A stretch of 64,000 nt of DNA from Gemmatimonadota bacterium (lineage in GTDB: Bacteria; Gemmatimonadota; Gemmatimonadetes; Gemmatimonadales; Gemmatimonadaceae). The notes beneath the pieces were generated by a model that saw only the letters and a program-made list of their open reading frames with translations, ran no database searches and was not told where the DNA came from. Made by a program: the position numbers and the translations under genes. Shown here piece by piece: positions 55,276 through 64,000 of this stretch; the stretch's first letter is position 1, and every line of letters starts with the position of its first letter. The stretch is from positions 62,001 to 126,000 of the forward strand of contig JADKAQ010000013.1 of NCBI GenBank assembly GCA_016719105.1, written 5' to 3'.

Positions 55276-56078
55276 CCGCAGAAGCTGCCGTTCCTCCCGT
55301 CTCCCGCCTCCCGTCGCCCGTCTCACGCGGCGTCATCGAAGCCAAGCAGTTCAGCTTCTGGTACGGCGCCAAGCAGGCGCTGCACGGCATCGACCTGCGC
55401 ATGCCGGCGCGCTCCGTCACCGCCTTCATCGGCCCGTCGGGCTGCGGGAAGTCGACCTTCCTGCGCTCCATCAACCGGATGAACGCGCTCATCACCGGAA
55501 CGCGGCACGAAGGCGAACTCCTGCTCGACGGCGAGGACCTCAACGGGCGCGTGATGGACGTGGTGCAGCTGCGCCAGCGCGTCGGGATGGTCTTCCAGCG
55601 CTGGAACCCGTTCCCCAAGTCCATCTACGACAACGTGGCCTACGGGCCCCGCATCAACGGCACGGCCACCCGCGGGGAGATCGACGACATCGTCGAGTCG
55701 TCGCTGCGGCGCGCCGCCCTCTGGGACGAGGTGAAGGATCGCCTCAAGCAGAGCGCGCTCGGCCTCTCCGGCGGCCAGCAGCAGCGCCTGTGCATTGCCC
55801 GCGCACTGGCCAACCAGCCCGAGGTCCTCCTGCTCGACGAACCCTGCTCGGCGCTGGATCCAATCGCCACGCAGAAGGTCGAAGAACTCCTCTACGAGCT
55901 CAAGTCCGAACTGACCATCGTGATCGTCACGCACAACCTCCAGCAGGCCGCACGCGTCTCGGACCAGACGGCCTTCTTCTACCTCGGGCGCCTTGTCGAA
56001 GTCGACGCCACAGAGCGTATCTTCACCAGCCCGCGCGAAGAGCGCACCGAGGCCTACATCACCGGGAGGTTCGGATGA
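55272..56078 (+). CDS. pstB2: Phosphate ABC transporter ATPase PstB (second copy)
   Basis: A 268-residue PstB following pstB1 with a 4-nt overlap. Walker A, signature LSGGQQQR, Walker B and VTHN are intact; VFQRWNPFPKSIYDNVAYGPRING is the classical enterobacterial-type segment. The first ~20 residues are encoded by a CCCGTCT-like simple repeat (PVSRLPSPVSRG) inserted between start and domain. It may pair with PstB1 in a heterodimer or substitute for it. Confidence 0.94.
   Translation: MTAEAAVPPVSRLPSPVSRGVIEAKQFSFWYGAKQALHGIDLRMPARSVTAFIGPSGCGKSTFLRSINRMNALITGTRHEGELLLDGEDLNGRVMDVVQLRQRVGMVFQRWNPFPKSIYDNVAYGPRINGTATRGEIDDIVESSLRRAALWDEVKDRLKQSALGLSGGQQQRLCIARALANQPEVLLLDEPCSALDPIATQKVEELLYELKSELTIVIVTHNLQQAARVSDQTAFFYLGRLVEVDATERIFTSPREERTEAYITGRFG
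55293..55326. repeat. CCCGTCT-like repeat inside pstB2 start region
   Basis: Degenerate CCCGTCTCCCGCCTCCCGTC units code in frame for the variable N-terminus of PstB2. It is the same family as the tandem array before lon, but within a gene. Confidence 0.5.
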
Positions 56079-56797
56079 GCCCCGCCAACATCGCGTCCGA
56101 ATCCGTCGGCTTCCGCCACTTCCATGACCAGCTGGCCACGCTCAAGCAGCGGCTGCTGGACATGTCGGCGCGGGCCGAGGAACTCGTCGACCTCGCCGTC
56201 GACGCCTTGCTCACGCGCGACAAGGACAAGGCCGACGCCGTCATCCAGGGCGACCGCGAGATCGACACCCTGGAGATCGACGTGGAATCGCTGGCCGTGG
56301 AACTGCTCGCCACACAGCAGCCCATGGCGCGCGACCTGCGCTTCATCATCAGCGCCATCAAGGTCTCCAGCGACCTGGAACGCGTCGGCGACCACGCCGT
56401 CAACATCGCCCAGTCGGCGCTGCGCCTCATTGCCCTGCGCTCGTCCATCACCCCCGATCCCGAGATCGAGGACATGGCGCGCCGGGCGCGGCGCATGCTC
56501 TCCGACGCCCTCGACGCCTTCATCCGCGCCGACGGCTCGCTGGGGCGCGAGGTCTGCAAGGCCGACGACGCCGTCGATGCCCTGCACAACTCGCTCTTCC
56601 GCATCCTCCTGACGCACATGATGGCCGACGCCCGGACCATCAACCCGGCGCTGGAACTCCTGCTCGTCAGCCGCAACCTCGAACGCGTCGCCGACCTGGC
56701 CACCAACATCGGCGAGGACGCGGTCTATCTGGCGGAAGGCAAGCAAATCAAGCATCGTTTCGAGTTCGACGAGAAGGCGAACGCCGACCCTTCCTAG
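56075..56797 (+). CDS. phoU: Phosphate signalling protein PhoU
   Basis: A 240-residue PhoU of two three-helix bundles, each with the metal-binding E/D-xxx-D signature (SSDLERVGDHAVNIAQ and SRNLERVADLATNIGED). It overlaps pstB2 by 4 nt. It links the Pst transporter to PhoR, repressing the Pho response when Pi is plentiful, and can also limit phosphate uptake and polyphosphate formation. Confidence 0.96.
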   Translation: MSPANIASESVGFRHFHDQLATLKQRLLDMSARAEELVDLAVDALLTRDKDKADAVIQGDREIDTLEIDVESLAVELLATQQPMARDLRFIISAIKVSSDLERVGDHAVNIAQSALRLIALRSSITPDPEIEDMARRARRMLSDALDAFIRADGSLGREVCKADDAVDALHNSLFRILLTHMMADARTINPALELLLVSRNLERVADLATNIGEDAVYLAEGKQIKHRFEFDEKANADPS

Positions 56798-56807
56798 GCT
56801 GACCTCG

Positions 56808-58451
56808 ATGGCCGCTCCCGTTCGCCCCCGCATCATTCCGCTTCGCAGCAAGGCCCCGCGCCCCGGCGACGGCGTTCGGTTGGCGGCCATCGACATCGGG
56901 TCCAACTCGATCCGACAGATCATCGCCGACGTCTCCACCGACGGACGCATCCGCGTCCTCGACGAGATGAAGGCGGCCCCGCGGCTCGGCACGGGGCTCG
57001 ACGCCAGCGGGCGCCTCGACGAGGACGCCATGCGCCACGCCCTCGAGGCGTTGCACCGCATGGCGACCCTGGCCACGCAGTACGGCGCGACCAAGGTCGA
57101 ATCGGTCGCCACCAGCGCCGTGCGCGACGCCGCCAACGGCAAGCAGTTCATCGAACTCGTGCGGCGTCAGACCGGGCTGCGCGTGCGCGTCCTGCACGGC
57201 GATGACGAGGCGCGCCTCGCCTTTCGCTCGGCGCTCGCCCACTTCGACCTCGCGCGCGGCCGGGCGGTGGTGATGGACATCGGCGGCGGATCGTTGGAGC
57301 TGGCGATGAGCGCCGACGGGCTGCTCGATGGCCTCGTCTCGCTCCCCTTCGGCGCCATCCGCATGACCGAGCAGTTCCTCGGCCTCACGCCCAGTCGCAA
57401 GGCCGTGCGCAAGCTTCGCGAGTACGTGCGCGACGACATTCGCCGGGCGCTCCCGCTGCGCGACTGGCGCGGGGCAAAGCTCATCTGCTCCGGCGGGACC
57501 TTCACCAACCTCGCCGGGATCTACCTCTACCGGCAGGCGACATCGAGCGCGGCGGGACGCGTGCAGGGGACGCGTGTCCCGCGCGAGGAACTCGAGCACA
57601 TCATCGACCTGGTGCAGGAGTGCTCACCCGAAGAGCGCACGCAGGTACGCGGCCTCAACGTCGGGCGCTCCGACATCATCCTCGCCGGGCTCGTCGTCGC
57701 CGCCGAAGTGATGGCGCGCACCGAGTCGCGCGACCTCGTGGTCTCGGCGTATGGCATTCGCGAGGGACTCCTGCTCGAGAGCGCGCAGGTGACCACCGTT
57801 CCCGCCGACCCCGGCGAGGCGCGCGAACGTTCGGTGAACACGCTGGCCGAACGCTGCCACTACGAGGCGCCGCATGCGCAGCACGTGCGCCGGCTGGCGT
57901 TGCAGCTGTTTGACGCCATCGGCCCGCGCATCGGCTGCTCCAACGAGGACCGCCAGGTGCTGGCCGACGCCGCGCTCCTGCACGACATCGGCTACCACAT
58001 CAACTACGACCAGCACCACAAGCACTCGTACCACCTCATCCTCCACGCCGACCTGCTGGGGATGTCACCGGTGGAACAGGTGCTCGTGGCCAACGTGGCG
58101 CGCTACCACCGCGGATCACCGCCGAAGAAGAAGCACCCCAACTTCGGGCGACTCGACCGCGAGTCGCGCGACCGCATCGTGCGGCTCTCGTCGCTCCTGC
58201 GCATTGCCGACGGCTTCGACCGGGGGCATGTGGGCGGGGTACAGCGCGTGAAGGTGCGCTGGACCGATCGTGCGTTGCGCATCACCGCCGTCCCCGACCC
58301 GCGCGCCCGCGTCCTGCGCCTCGAACTGTGGGGGGCGAGCCGCAAGGCGACGTTGTTGTCCGAGCTCGCCGGGATCCCGGTGGAGATCGTCGCCCCCGAT
58401 GGCACGGTGATCGACTCGGGGCAGGACGACGGGGACGGCGACGGCGAGTAG
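56808..58451 (+). CDS. ppx: Exopolyphosphatase / Ppx-GppA phosphatase
   Basis: A 547-residue Ppx/GppA protein. The actin-like N-terminal part has AIDIGSNSIRQII, ATSAVRDA, HGDDEARLAF, DIGGGSLEL and SGGTFTNLAG; the C-terminal HD domain has an ALLHDIGYH motif. It degrades polyphosphate or pppGpp. It starts 10 nt after phoU and closes the pst operon. Gly-Asp repeats end the protein. Confidence 0.94.
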   Translation: MAAPVRPRIIPLRSKAPRPGDGVRLAAIDIGSNSIRQIIADVSTDGRIRVLDEMKAAPRLGTGLDASGRLDEDAMRHALEALHRMATLATQYGATKVESVATSAVRDAANGKQFIELVRRQTGLRVRVLHGDDEARLAFRSALAHFDLARGRAVVMDIGGGSLELAMSADGLLDGLVSLPFGAIRMTEQFLGLTPSRKAVRKLREYVRDDIRRALPLRDWRGAKLICSGGTFTNLAGIYLYRQATSSAAGRVQGTRVPREELEHIIDLVQECSPEERTQVRGLNVGRSDIILAGLVVAAEVMARTESRDLVVSAYGIREGLLLESAQVTTVPADPGEARERSVNTLAERCHYEAPHAQHVRRLALQLFDAIGPRIGCSNEDRQVLADAALLHDIGYHINYDQHHKHSYHLILHADLLGMSPVEQVLVANVARYHRGSPPKKKHPNFGRLDRESRDRIVRLSSLLRIADGFDRGHVGGVQRVKVRWTDRALRITAVPDPRARVLRLELWGASRKATLLSELAGIPVEIVAPDGTVIDSGQDDGDGDGE

Positions 58452-58505
58452 CGGCGAAGGCGCGCGCCCCGGACCGCACCATCGCGTCTTGCCTGTGAGC
58501 GCCTC

Positions 58506-60728
58506 CTAACGCCTAGGCGGCCGCTTCCCCTTCCCGCGCGGGGCGGCCGAGGTGCCCTTGCCGTTCGCCGGCGTGGGCTGAGCGACGGGTGCCACCGCCA
58601 GCGCCGTCACCGCACGGACCTCGGCGGTGGTGTAGCGCGAATCGATGCGATCCAGCCCCCACGGGTCGCGCAGCAGCTTGCGATGCGTCGCCAGTTCGTC
58701 CTCGTGGCCGGGGACCACCTGCACATAGGTTCCGTCCGGCCCCAACTCCCAGGCCTGGCGGTTGTCGGCCAGACACGTCTCGAGGAGCGAGAACATGCGC
58801 AGTTGCAGCCCGCGGTCCTCCACCGGGACGATGACCTCCACGCGCCGCTCGAGGTTGCGCGGCATCCAGTCGGCCGAACCCGTGTAGTACTCCTCAGCCC
58901 CGCCGTTCGCGAAGTAGAAGAGGCGCGAGTGCTCGAGGAAGCGCCCGATGATGCTGCGCACCCGAATCCGGTCCGACACCCCGGGGAGCGCCGGACGCAG
59001 GCAGCAGATCCCGCGCACGATGAGGTCGATCTCCACCCCGGCCTGTGATGCCTCGTACAGGGCGGCGATGACGTCGGGCGAGACGATCGCGTTCAGCTTG
59101 GCCACGATGCGCGCCATGCGCCCCGCGCGCGCGTGCTCCGCCTCGCGCCGAATGAGCTCGATGAAGCGCGCCTTCATGTTGGCCGGCGCCACCAGCACCT
59201 TGCGATACTCGCGCTGGCGTGAGAAGCCGGTGAGGAGGTTGAAGACGTCGGTGAGGTCGGCGCCAACCGCCGGGTTGCAGGTGAACAGCCCGATGTCGGT
59301 GTACAGTCGCGCCGTCTTCGAGTTGTAGTTCCCCGTGCCGATGTGGACGTAGCGCCGGATCCCGTCCGGCTCGCGCCGCACGACCAGCGCGATCTTCGCG
59401 TGCGTCTTGAGTCCCGGGAGGCCGTACGCCACGTGCACCCCGAAGTCCTCCAGCGTGCGCGCCCAGGTGATGTTGTTGGCCTCGTCGCCGCGCGCCTGCA
59501 GCTCCACCAGCACCGCCACCTGCTTCCCCCGCTGTGCCGCGTTGGTCAGCTGCTTGACGATCGCGCTGTCGCCCGAGGTGCGGTACAGCGTCGTCTTGAT
59601 CGCCAGGACGTGCTCGTCCACGGCGGCCGACTCGAAGAAGCGCTCGACGGAGGTCGCGAACGACTCGAACGGATGGTGCACGAGGATGTCGCGCTCGCGG
59701 ATGACGTCGAAGATCGAGCGCGTCGCATCGCGCAGTTCCGGCGGCGTAAGCGGGGCGAACGGCGCATCGCGCAACTCGGGAATGTCCAGCAAGGACAGCG
59801 ACATCAAGTCGCCCAGCTCGAGCAGCGGCCCGGGTTCGTGCACATCACGGTCGGTGAGCGGCAGGACGTCGGGATCCGTCACCTCGCGCAACTCGTCGAG
59901 GAGCAGCTGGCGGATGTGCGCCGGCATCCCGGTCTGCACCTCCAACCGCACCACCTCGCCAAAGCGCCGCTGGAAGACCTGCTCCTCGATCGTCGCGAGC
60001 AGGTCTTCGGGCTCGTCAGCCGCCGGCACGTCGAGGTCGGAGTAGCGCGTGATCTTGAACGTGTGCCACCCGAGGATCTCCATCCCCGGAAAGAGCGTTC
60101 CCAGGTGCGCGCCGATCAGGCGCTCCAGCGGGACGAAGTGAAACGGGCGCCCGGTCGGGATCCAGCGCGGGAGCGAGCGCGGCACCTTCACGCGAGCGAA
60201 GTGCTCGCCGGCACGCGAAGGATCGCGCAGCTCGACCGCCAGCGAGATCGAGAGGTTGGAGATGTACGGGAAGGGATGCCCGGGATCGACCGCGAGCGGG
60301 GTCAGGACCGGAAAGACCTCGCGCTCGAAGAAGGCGTCCATCGCCGCCGACTCGTCCGGCGTGAGCGACGCCATGTCGACCAGGCGTATGCCGCGCGCAT
60401 CGAGCAGCGGGAGGAGCCGGTCGTGCAGGCAATCGCGCTGCTGCACCACGAGGTCACGCACCGCCTTCTCGATGGCCTCGAGCTGCGTCGCTGGCAACAT
60501 GCCGTCTGCAGGCGCCTGTACCACTCCGGCCGCCACCTGTCGCCGAAGCCCCGCCACACGTACCTGGTAGAACTCGTCGAGGTTGGTGCTGAAGATCGAC
60601 AGGAACTTGAGGCGTTCGAGCAGCGGCGTCCGCTCGTCGAGCGCCTCATGCAGCACCCGCGCGTTGAATGCGAGCCAGGACAGCTCGCGATTCACGTACA
60701 GGGCAGGTGCGACAGCGTGTTCGATCAT
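58506..60728 (-). CDS. ppk1: Polyphosphate kinase 1
   Basis: A 740-residue PPK1 that polymerises ATP gamma-phosphate into polyphosphate at the membrane. The N-terminal helical domain begins YVNRELSWLAFNARVLHEA, followed by the head domain and two phospholipase-D-like catalytic halves with HIGTGNYN and autophosphorylation-site-like His in the LVELQARGDE and TYGLPGLKTHAK area. A basic Lys/Arg-Pro tail ends it. ATG 60728 is chosen from the family N-terminus. It converges on ppx, so synthesis and breakdown genes are head-to-tail opposite. Confidence 0.95.
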   Translation of the reverse strand: MIEHAVAPALYVNRELSWLAFNARVLHEALDERTPLLERLKFLSIFSTNLDEFYQVRVAGLRRQVAAGVVQAPADGMLPATQLEAIEKAVRDLVVQQRDCLHDRLLPLLDARGIRLVDMASLTPDESAAMDAFFEREVFPVLTPLAVDPGHPFPYISNLSISLAVELRDPSRAGEHFARVKVPRSLPRWIPTGRPFHFVPLERLIGAHLGTLFPGMEILGWHTFKITRYSDLDVPAADEPEDLLATIEEQVFQRRFGEVVRLEVQTGMPAHIRQLLLDELREVTDPDVLPLTDRDVHEPGPLLELGDLMSLSLLDIPELRDAPFAPLTPPELRDATRSIFDVIRERDILVHHPFESFATSVERFFESAAVDEHVLAIKTTLYRTSGDSAIVKQLTNAAQRGKQVAVLVELQARGDEANNITWARTLEDFGVHVAYGLPGLKTHAKIALVVRREPDGIRRYVHIGTGNYNSKTARLYTDIGLFTCNPAVGADLTDVFNLLTGFSRQREYRKVLVAPANMKARFIELIRREAEHARAGRMARIVAKLNAIVSPDVIAALYEASQAGVEIDLIVRGICCLRPALPGVSDRIRVRSIIGRFLEHSRLFYFANGGAEEYYTGSADWMPRNLERRVEVIVPVEDRGLQLRMFSLLETCLADNRQAWELGPDGTYVQVVPGHEDELATHRKLLRDPWGLDRIDSRYTTAEVRAVTALAVAPVAQPTPANGKGTSAAPRGKGKRPPRR

Positions 60729-60884
60729 GGGGTGGGACGTCGCGGGCTCGGGGACGCTCACTCGCACTCGGGCAGTTGTGGGAAATCTCCCCGTGCAAGC
60801 TAATGACGGAAGGGTCACCGGCGTGTCACGAAGCTGCAACGCCGGCCGAGGCCGGTTTGCGTCAACTGGTTGTCAGTTGAGGAG

Positions 60885-62204
60885 TTACGGGCGCCGTGCC
60901 CCTTCCTTTACGGCCGCAAGGTAGTCGGCGAACAGCGCATCGAAGACGCAGTCCCAGCTGCGCGCCCGCGCCCCCTCTCGCCCCCGCCGCCCCGCCGCGC
61001 GCCGCATCGCCGGGTCGCGCCCCCAGCGGGCGATGTGCGCCGCCAGTCCGCTCGCGTCCCCCGGCGTGTAGAACGAACCGGCCCCGGGTACCATCAGCTC
61101 GCGCGTCACCGCACTGTCGGCCGCGACCACCGGAAGACCGCTCGCCATCGCCTCCAGCGTCACGTTGCCGAAGGTGTCCGTCGTCGACGGGAAGACGAAG
61201 ACGTCGGCCGTCGCATACAAGCGCGACAGCTCCTCGCCGCTGCGGTGCCCGGCGAAGGTGACCGTCTCGCCGGCGCGCGCCCGGCACGCCGCCAGGTGCG
61301 GCCCATCGCCAACGACGAGCAGCCGGCATGGCGGCGCGTCGGGCAGTGCCTGCAGGAGGCGCATGGCGTCGATCGCATCGTCGATCCCCTTTTCGCGGGC
61401 CACACGCCCCACGTAGAGCACCACCAGGTCGTGTTCGCGCAGGCCAAAGGCCGAACGCAACCGCGGAGTGCGCCACTCGGGCGAGAAGGTCTCCGTATCC
61501 ACGCCACGCCCCCACACCGCCGTCCGCTCGAAGCCGTGGCGTTCGAGTTCCGCCGCCACGGTCGCCGTGGGGCAGAAGGTCCGCGCGCCGCTGTTGTGGA
61601 ACCACCTTAGGAAACGCCACCCCGGCCGGCTGAGCAGGCCGAGTTGGTAGAAGTGGGCGTACGCGGTGAAGTGCGTGTGGTACGACGTCACGAGCGGGAT
61701 GCTCCCGCGCTGCGCCGCGCGTCGCGCCGCCAAACCCATTCCGAAGGGGGTGGCCGCATGCACCAGCGTCGCCCCCCAGCGTCGCATCGCCTCGCCGAGC
61801 CGCCGCGAGCCGGGCGCCGCCAGCCGCAATTCCGGATACCCCCAGAAGGCCACGCTCGGGAATCGACGTACATGCGCCGACGGCGTCGCCGCCGGATCGT
61901 CCGACGTGAAGACCTCGACCGCCCCCCCGCGCGCCCCCACGGTCCGCACCAACCGGTCGAGGGTGCGCGTCACGCCGTTGACCTGCGGGAGAAACGTGTC
62001 GGTGACCAACGCCAGCCGCACGCCATCGAGCCGCACCCCGGCCGAGGCCTCCACCGGCGTCGACCCGCGCGTCACCTCGGACGGCGACGGCCAGGCGCCG
62101 CTCCGCGACACGGGCGGCGCGAGCCCCTCCTCCCCCCGTCGCATCGCGCGCGCGACGCGCCAGCTGTGTGTCGCGGGCACGGTCACCTCCGTCCGCTCGG
62201 TCAT
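60885..62204 (-). CDS. GT4 family glycosyltransferase
   Basis: A 439-residue retaining glycosyltransferase with two Rossmann domains. The N-terminal region after a ~65-residue charged lead has LVTDTFLPQVNGV, a nucleotide-sugar fold. The C-terminal lobe contains VGDGPHL, AGHRSGEELSRLYATADVFVFPS and the donor-site Glu motif DTFGNVTLEAMASGLPVVA. It resembles alpha-mannosyl/glycolipid transferases. ATG 62204 follows the DUF2334 gene by 2 nt; the start may be ~60 codons further in. Confidence 0.88.
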   Translation of the reverse strand: MTERTEVTVPATHSWRVARAMRRGEEGLAPPVSRSGAWPSPSEVTRGSTPVEASAGVRLDGVRLALVTDTFLPQVNGVTRTLDRLVRTVGARGGAVEVFTSDDPAATPSAHVRRFPSVAFWGYPELRLAAPGSRRLGEAMRRWGATLVHAATPFGMGLAARRAAQRGSIPLVTSYHTHFTAYAHFYQLGLLSRPGWRFLRWFHNSGARTFCPTATVAAELERHGFERTAVWGRGVDTETFSPEWRTPRLRSAFGLREHDLVVLYVGRVAREKGIDDAIDAMRLLQALPDAPPCRLLVVGDGPHLAACRARAGETVTFAGHRSGEELSRLYATADVFVFPSTTDTFGNVTLEAMASGLPVVAADSAVTRELMVPGAGSFYTPGDASGLAAHIARWGRDPAMRRAAGRRGREGARARSWDCVFDALFADYLAAVKEGARRP

Positions 62205-62206
62205 GG

Positions 62207-62953
62207 TCAGGCAGCCCCGCGCGCCGACGCGCGAATGGCGGCCAGCGAGCCATAGCCGTCGCCTTGCCGGAACTGCAGCCACCGCTGCATCGAGCGCTCC
62301 AGCGAGCGCCGCGTCTCCGGGTGATCCATGTCCGTCGGGTGCAAGGCGAGGCGAACCAAGGGCGACGTCCGGTGCGCGTGCCAGCGCGCATCGGCCACCA
62401 GCGACGACATCATGGCGCGCCACGACGACCGGGCACTCCATCGCACCGCTGGGGCGCTGAACGACCGCCCTTCCTGCAGCAGGTACACCCGCCGTTCGTC
62501 CTCGGCCAGCGCCAGCCCCGCGTCACGCGCCGCCTCACGCGTGGCGGCGCGCGCCAGCCAGGCCGGCGGGACGAAGCCGATCGGCGAAAGCCCGCACCGC
62601 GCGAGCGTCCCCAGCCCGCGCGCGATTCGCGCCCGCGCCGCGGCGTAGTCCAGCGTCAGGAACTCCCCCTCGCGCGCGGTCCGCCCGAGCGCGCGCCATT
62701 CGTCCATCACCCCGCGCGCGCTCTCTTGCTCGTCGTGGCGTTCGCCGTGCAGGAAGATGCGCGCCCCCTGGTCGGCCCGCGCGAACAGCCAATCGACGAA
62801 TCGGCGATCGCCCTCCAGGGGATGGGCACCGTGCCAGTTGGGAACCACCAGCAACGCCGGCCGCACCCCCAGCCCGATGCACAGCGACCAGAGTTCGTGC
62901 AGCTGGCGGGTGAAGGGTGGCGCGACGTCATGGATCGACACGAGCACGGTCAT
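62207..62953 (-). CDS. DUF2334 polysaccharide-deacetylase-like protein
   Basis: A 248-residue member of the DUF2334/NodB-fold group (SIHDVAPPF metal motif, HGERHDEQE, a closing LALHPTDMDHPE). The His/Asp pattern fits a metal-dependent deacetylase or related hydrolase acting on a glycan or glycolipid. It overlaps the upstream glycosyltransferase gene by 4 nt and ends 2 nt before the other one, so all three are one operon making a glycoconjugate. No signal peptide is visible. Confidence 0.75.
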   Translation of the reverse strand: MTVLVSIHDVAPPFTRQLHELWSLCIGLGVRPALLVVPNWHGAHPLEGDRRFVDWLFARADQGARIFLHGERHDEQESARGVMDEWRALGRTAREGEFLTLDYAAARARIARGLGTLARCGLSPIGFVPPAWLARAATREAARDAGLALAEDERRVYLLQEGRSFSAPAVRWSARSSWRAMMSSLVADARWHAHRTSPLVRLALHPTDMDHPETRRSLERSMQRWLQFRQGDGYGSLAAIRASARGAA

Positions 62954-64000
62954 CGGTGCAGGACCTCACGGTAGACGGCAAAGAGCCGGTCAAGGACGGT
63001 GTTCCACCCATGCTCACGCTCGGCGTAGGCGCGCCCCAGCGCCCCGCGCACCCCGCCATCGGGGGTGAGCGCGTCCAGCAGCGCCCGGGTCGCATCGCCC
63101 GACGATCCCGGCTCGTACCCCACCCCGGCTTTCGATCGTTGGACCAGCTCCCATCCGCCGCCGTGTGCCGCGGACACGACGGGGACGCCGGAGGCCAGCG
63201 CCTCCAGCGCCGAGAGGCCGAACGTCTCCACCGCGCCGGGCGAGACGTACACGTCGGCGCACGCGTGCAACCGTGCCACCATCTCCCGATCGGCGACGAA
63301 CGGCAGCCACGTCACGTCGGCGTCGCCCGACTGCGCGCGCATGCGGGCACGCAGCGCGCGCTCCGTCGCCCCCGCCCCGACGATCACGAGGCGCGCCCCC
63401 GACTGCCGCGCGACCTCCGACCACGCATCCAGTACGACCTCCAGCGACTTCTCGGGGGCCAACCGCCCGATGTACAGCGCCACCGGCCGGTCCACCGGGA
63501 GCCCGAAGCGCCGCCGCGTGTGATCGCGCGCCGCTCGACGGACGGGGTGGAAGTGCGCCAGGTCCACGCCTAACGCCACGCGCGACACGCGCTCGATCCC
63601 CATGCGACGCAGCTCCCCCGCCGCGTAGTCGGACGCCACCATCGTGGTGCGGAAGAGCCGATTCAATCGGCGGAGGTAGCCCGCGGCGCCGGCGCGCGCC
63701 AGCCGCGCGAACGGTTCCGGCATGGCCAGCGACGCCGGCAGCCCGGCAAGGCTGGTATGGTGAAAGGCCACCATCGGCGCCTGCAGCCGGCGAGCGGCGA
63801 TCGCCGTCACCCACGGGACAAAGAACGGCGACCCCACCTCGATCACGTCCGGACGCTCATGCTCGACGATGCGACGCGTGCTGCGCGTGGCGAACAGGAA
63901 GCGGTACGCCGTCTGCGTGGGAATGCGCGGCCCCTGCAACCGGTAGGTACGCACCCCGTCGCCCAGTGCGTATCCATCGAACGGCCCCGGAACGACCAGC
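62950..64000 (-). CDS. GT4 family glycosyltransferase, partial (5' end outside)
   Basis: At least 350 codons of a GT4 glycosyltransferase. The frame is open to the window edge with coding-like sequence (GPFDGYALGDGVRTYRL), so the true start lies beyond 64000. Landmarks are ALYIGRLAPEKSLEVVLDAW, the YVSPGAVETFGLSALEALASGVPVV donor-binding region and PVVSAAHGGGWE. The stop overlaps the DUF2334 gene by 4 nt. Confidence 0.88.
   Translation of the reverse strand, partial: LVVPGPFDGYALGDGVRTYRLQGPRIPTQTAYRFLFATRSTRRIVEHERPDVIEVGSPFFVPWVTAIAARRLQAPMVAFHHTSLAGLPASLAMPEPFARLARAGAAGYLRRLNRLFRTTMVASDYAAGELRRMGIERVSRVALGVDLAHFHPVRRAARDHTRRRFGLPVDRPVALYIGRLAPEKSLEVVLDAWSEVARQSGARLVIVGAGATERALRARMRAQSGDADVTWLPFVADREMVARLHACADVYVSPGAVETFGLSALEALASGVPVVSAAHGGGWELVQRSKAGVGYEPGSSGDATRALLDALTPDGGVRGALGRAYAEREHGWNTVLDRLFAVYREVLHR

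Overview
The window is 64 kb of very GC-rich bacterial chromosome, densely coding, with many 1-8 nt gene overlaps and frequent GTG/TTG starts. Lipoproteins with lipoboxes, a TonB-dependent receptor, an OmpA-type lipoprotein and outer-membrane barrels show a Gram-negative (diderm) envelope. The protein repertoire (M28/M48/amidohydrolase exported proteins, carboxypeptidase-regulatory TonB receptors, ClpA-like half ATPase next to a prepilin peptidase) looks most like a member of the Gemmatimonadota. That assignment is inference from protein style, not a database result.

Layout. 1-10.6 kb: a frameshifted Asp/Arg-rich exported protein, a cysteine-synthase-like PLP enzyme, an exported amidohydrolase, and a peptide-uptake operon (M28 peptidase-like protein, DppA-type binding lipoprotein, DppB and DppC permeases, exported amidase) that lacks its ATPases here. 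10.6-19.5 kb: DNA polymerase III delta' subunit, MoaC, two lytic transglycosylases, a small unknown protein, an orphan hybrid-less sensor kinase, tRNA-Lys(UUU) and an OmpA-like lipoprotein with a striking CRP-type promoter. 19.5-25.5 kb (minus strand): the ribosome/SRP cluster ffh-rpsP-rimM-trmD-[CHRD lipoprotein]-rplS-rnhB and an SDR reductase. 25.5-35 kb: a decayed chrA, lon, a DUF445 membrane protein, an HExxH lipoprotein, a frameshifted single-AAA Clp-type ATPase, a prepilin peptidase and an RNA methyltransferase. 35-42.2 kb: M48 protease, a barrel protein, and a purine-nucleotide scavenging operon (double 5'-nucleotidase, small unknown protein, adenosine deaminase, purine nucleoside phosphorylase).

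42.4-60.7 kb is one large phosphate locus: udk-phoB-phoR, a TonB receptor, a surface lipoprotein, a small lipoprotein, pstS-pstC-pstA-pstB1-pstB2-phoU-ppx, and convergent ppk. It covers sensing, outer-membrane and inner-membrane uptake, and polyphosphate storage. 60.9-64 kb: two GT4 glycosyltransferases flanking a DUF2334 deacetylase-like gene; the last gene runs off the window.

Three window-wide observations stand out. Four otherwise well-preserved genes carry single-base frameshifts. A (GAAGACGG)n / (GGGAGACG)n simple-repeat family sits at gene junctions. The heptamer CGTTAGG (CCTAACG on the other strand) occurs about 30 times, nearly always in frame as a rare TTA-Leu codon followed by Gly.
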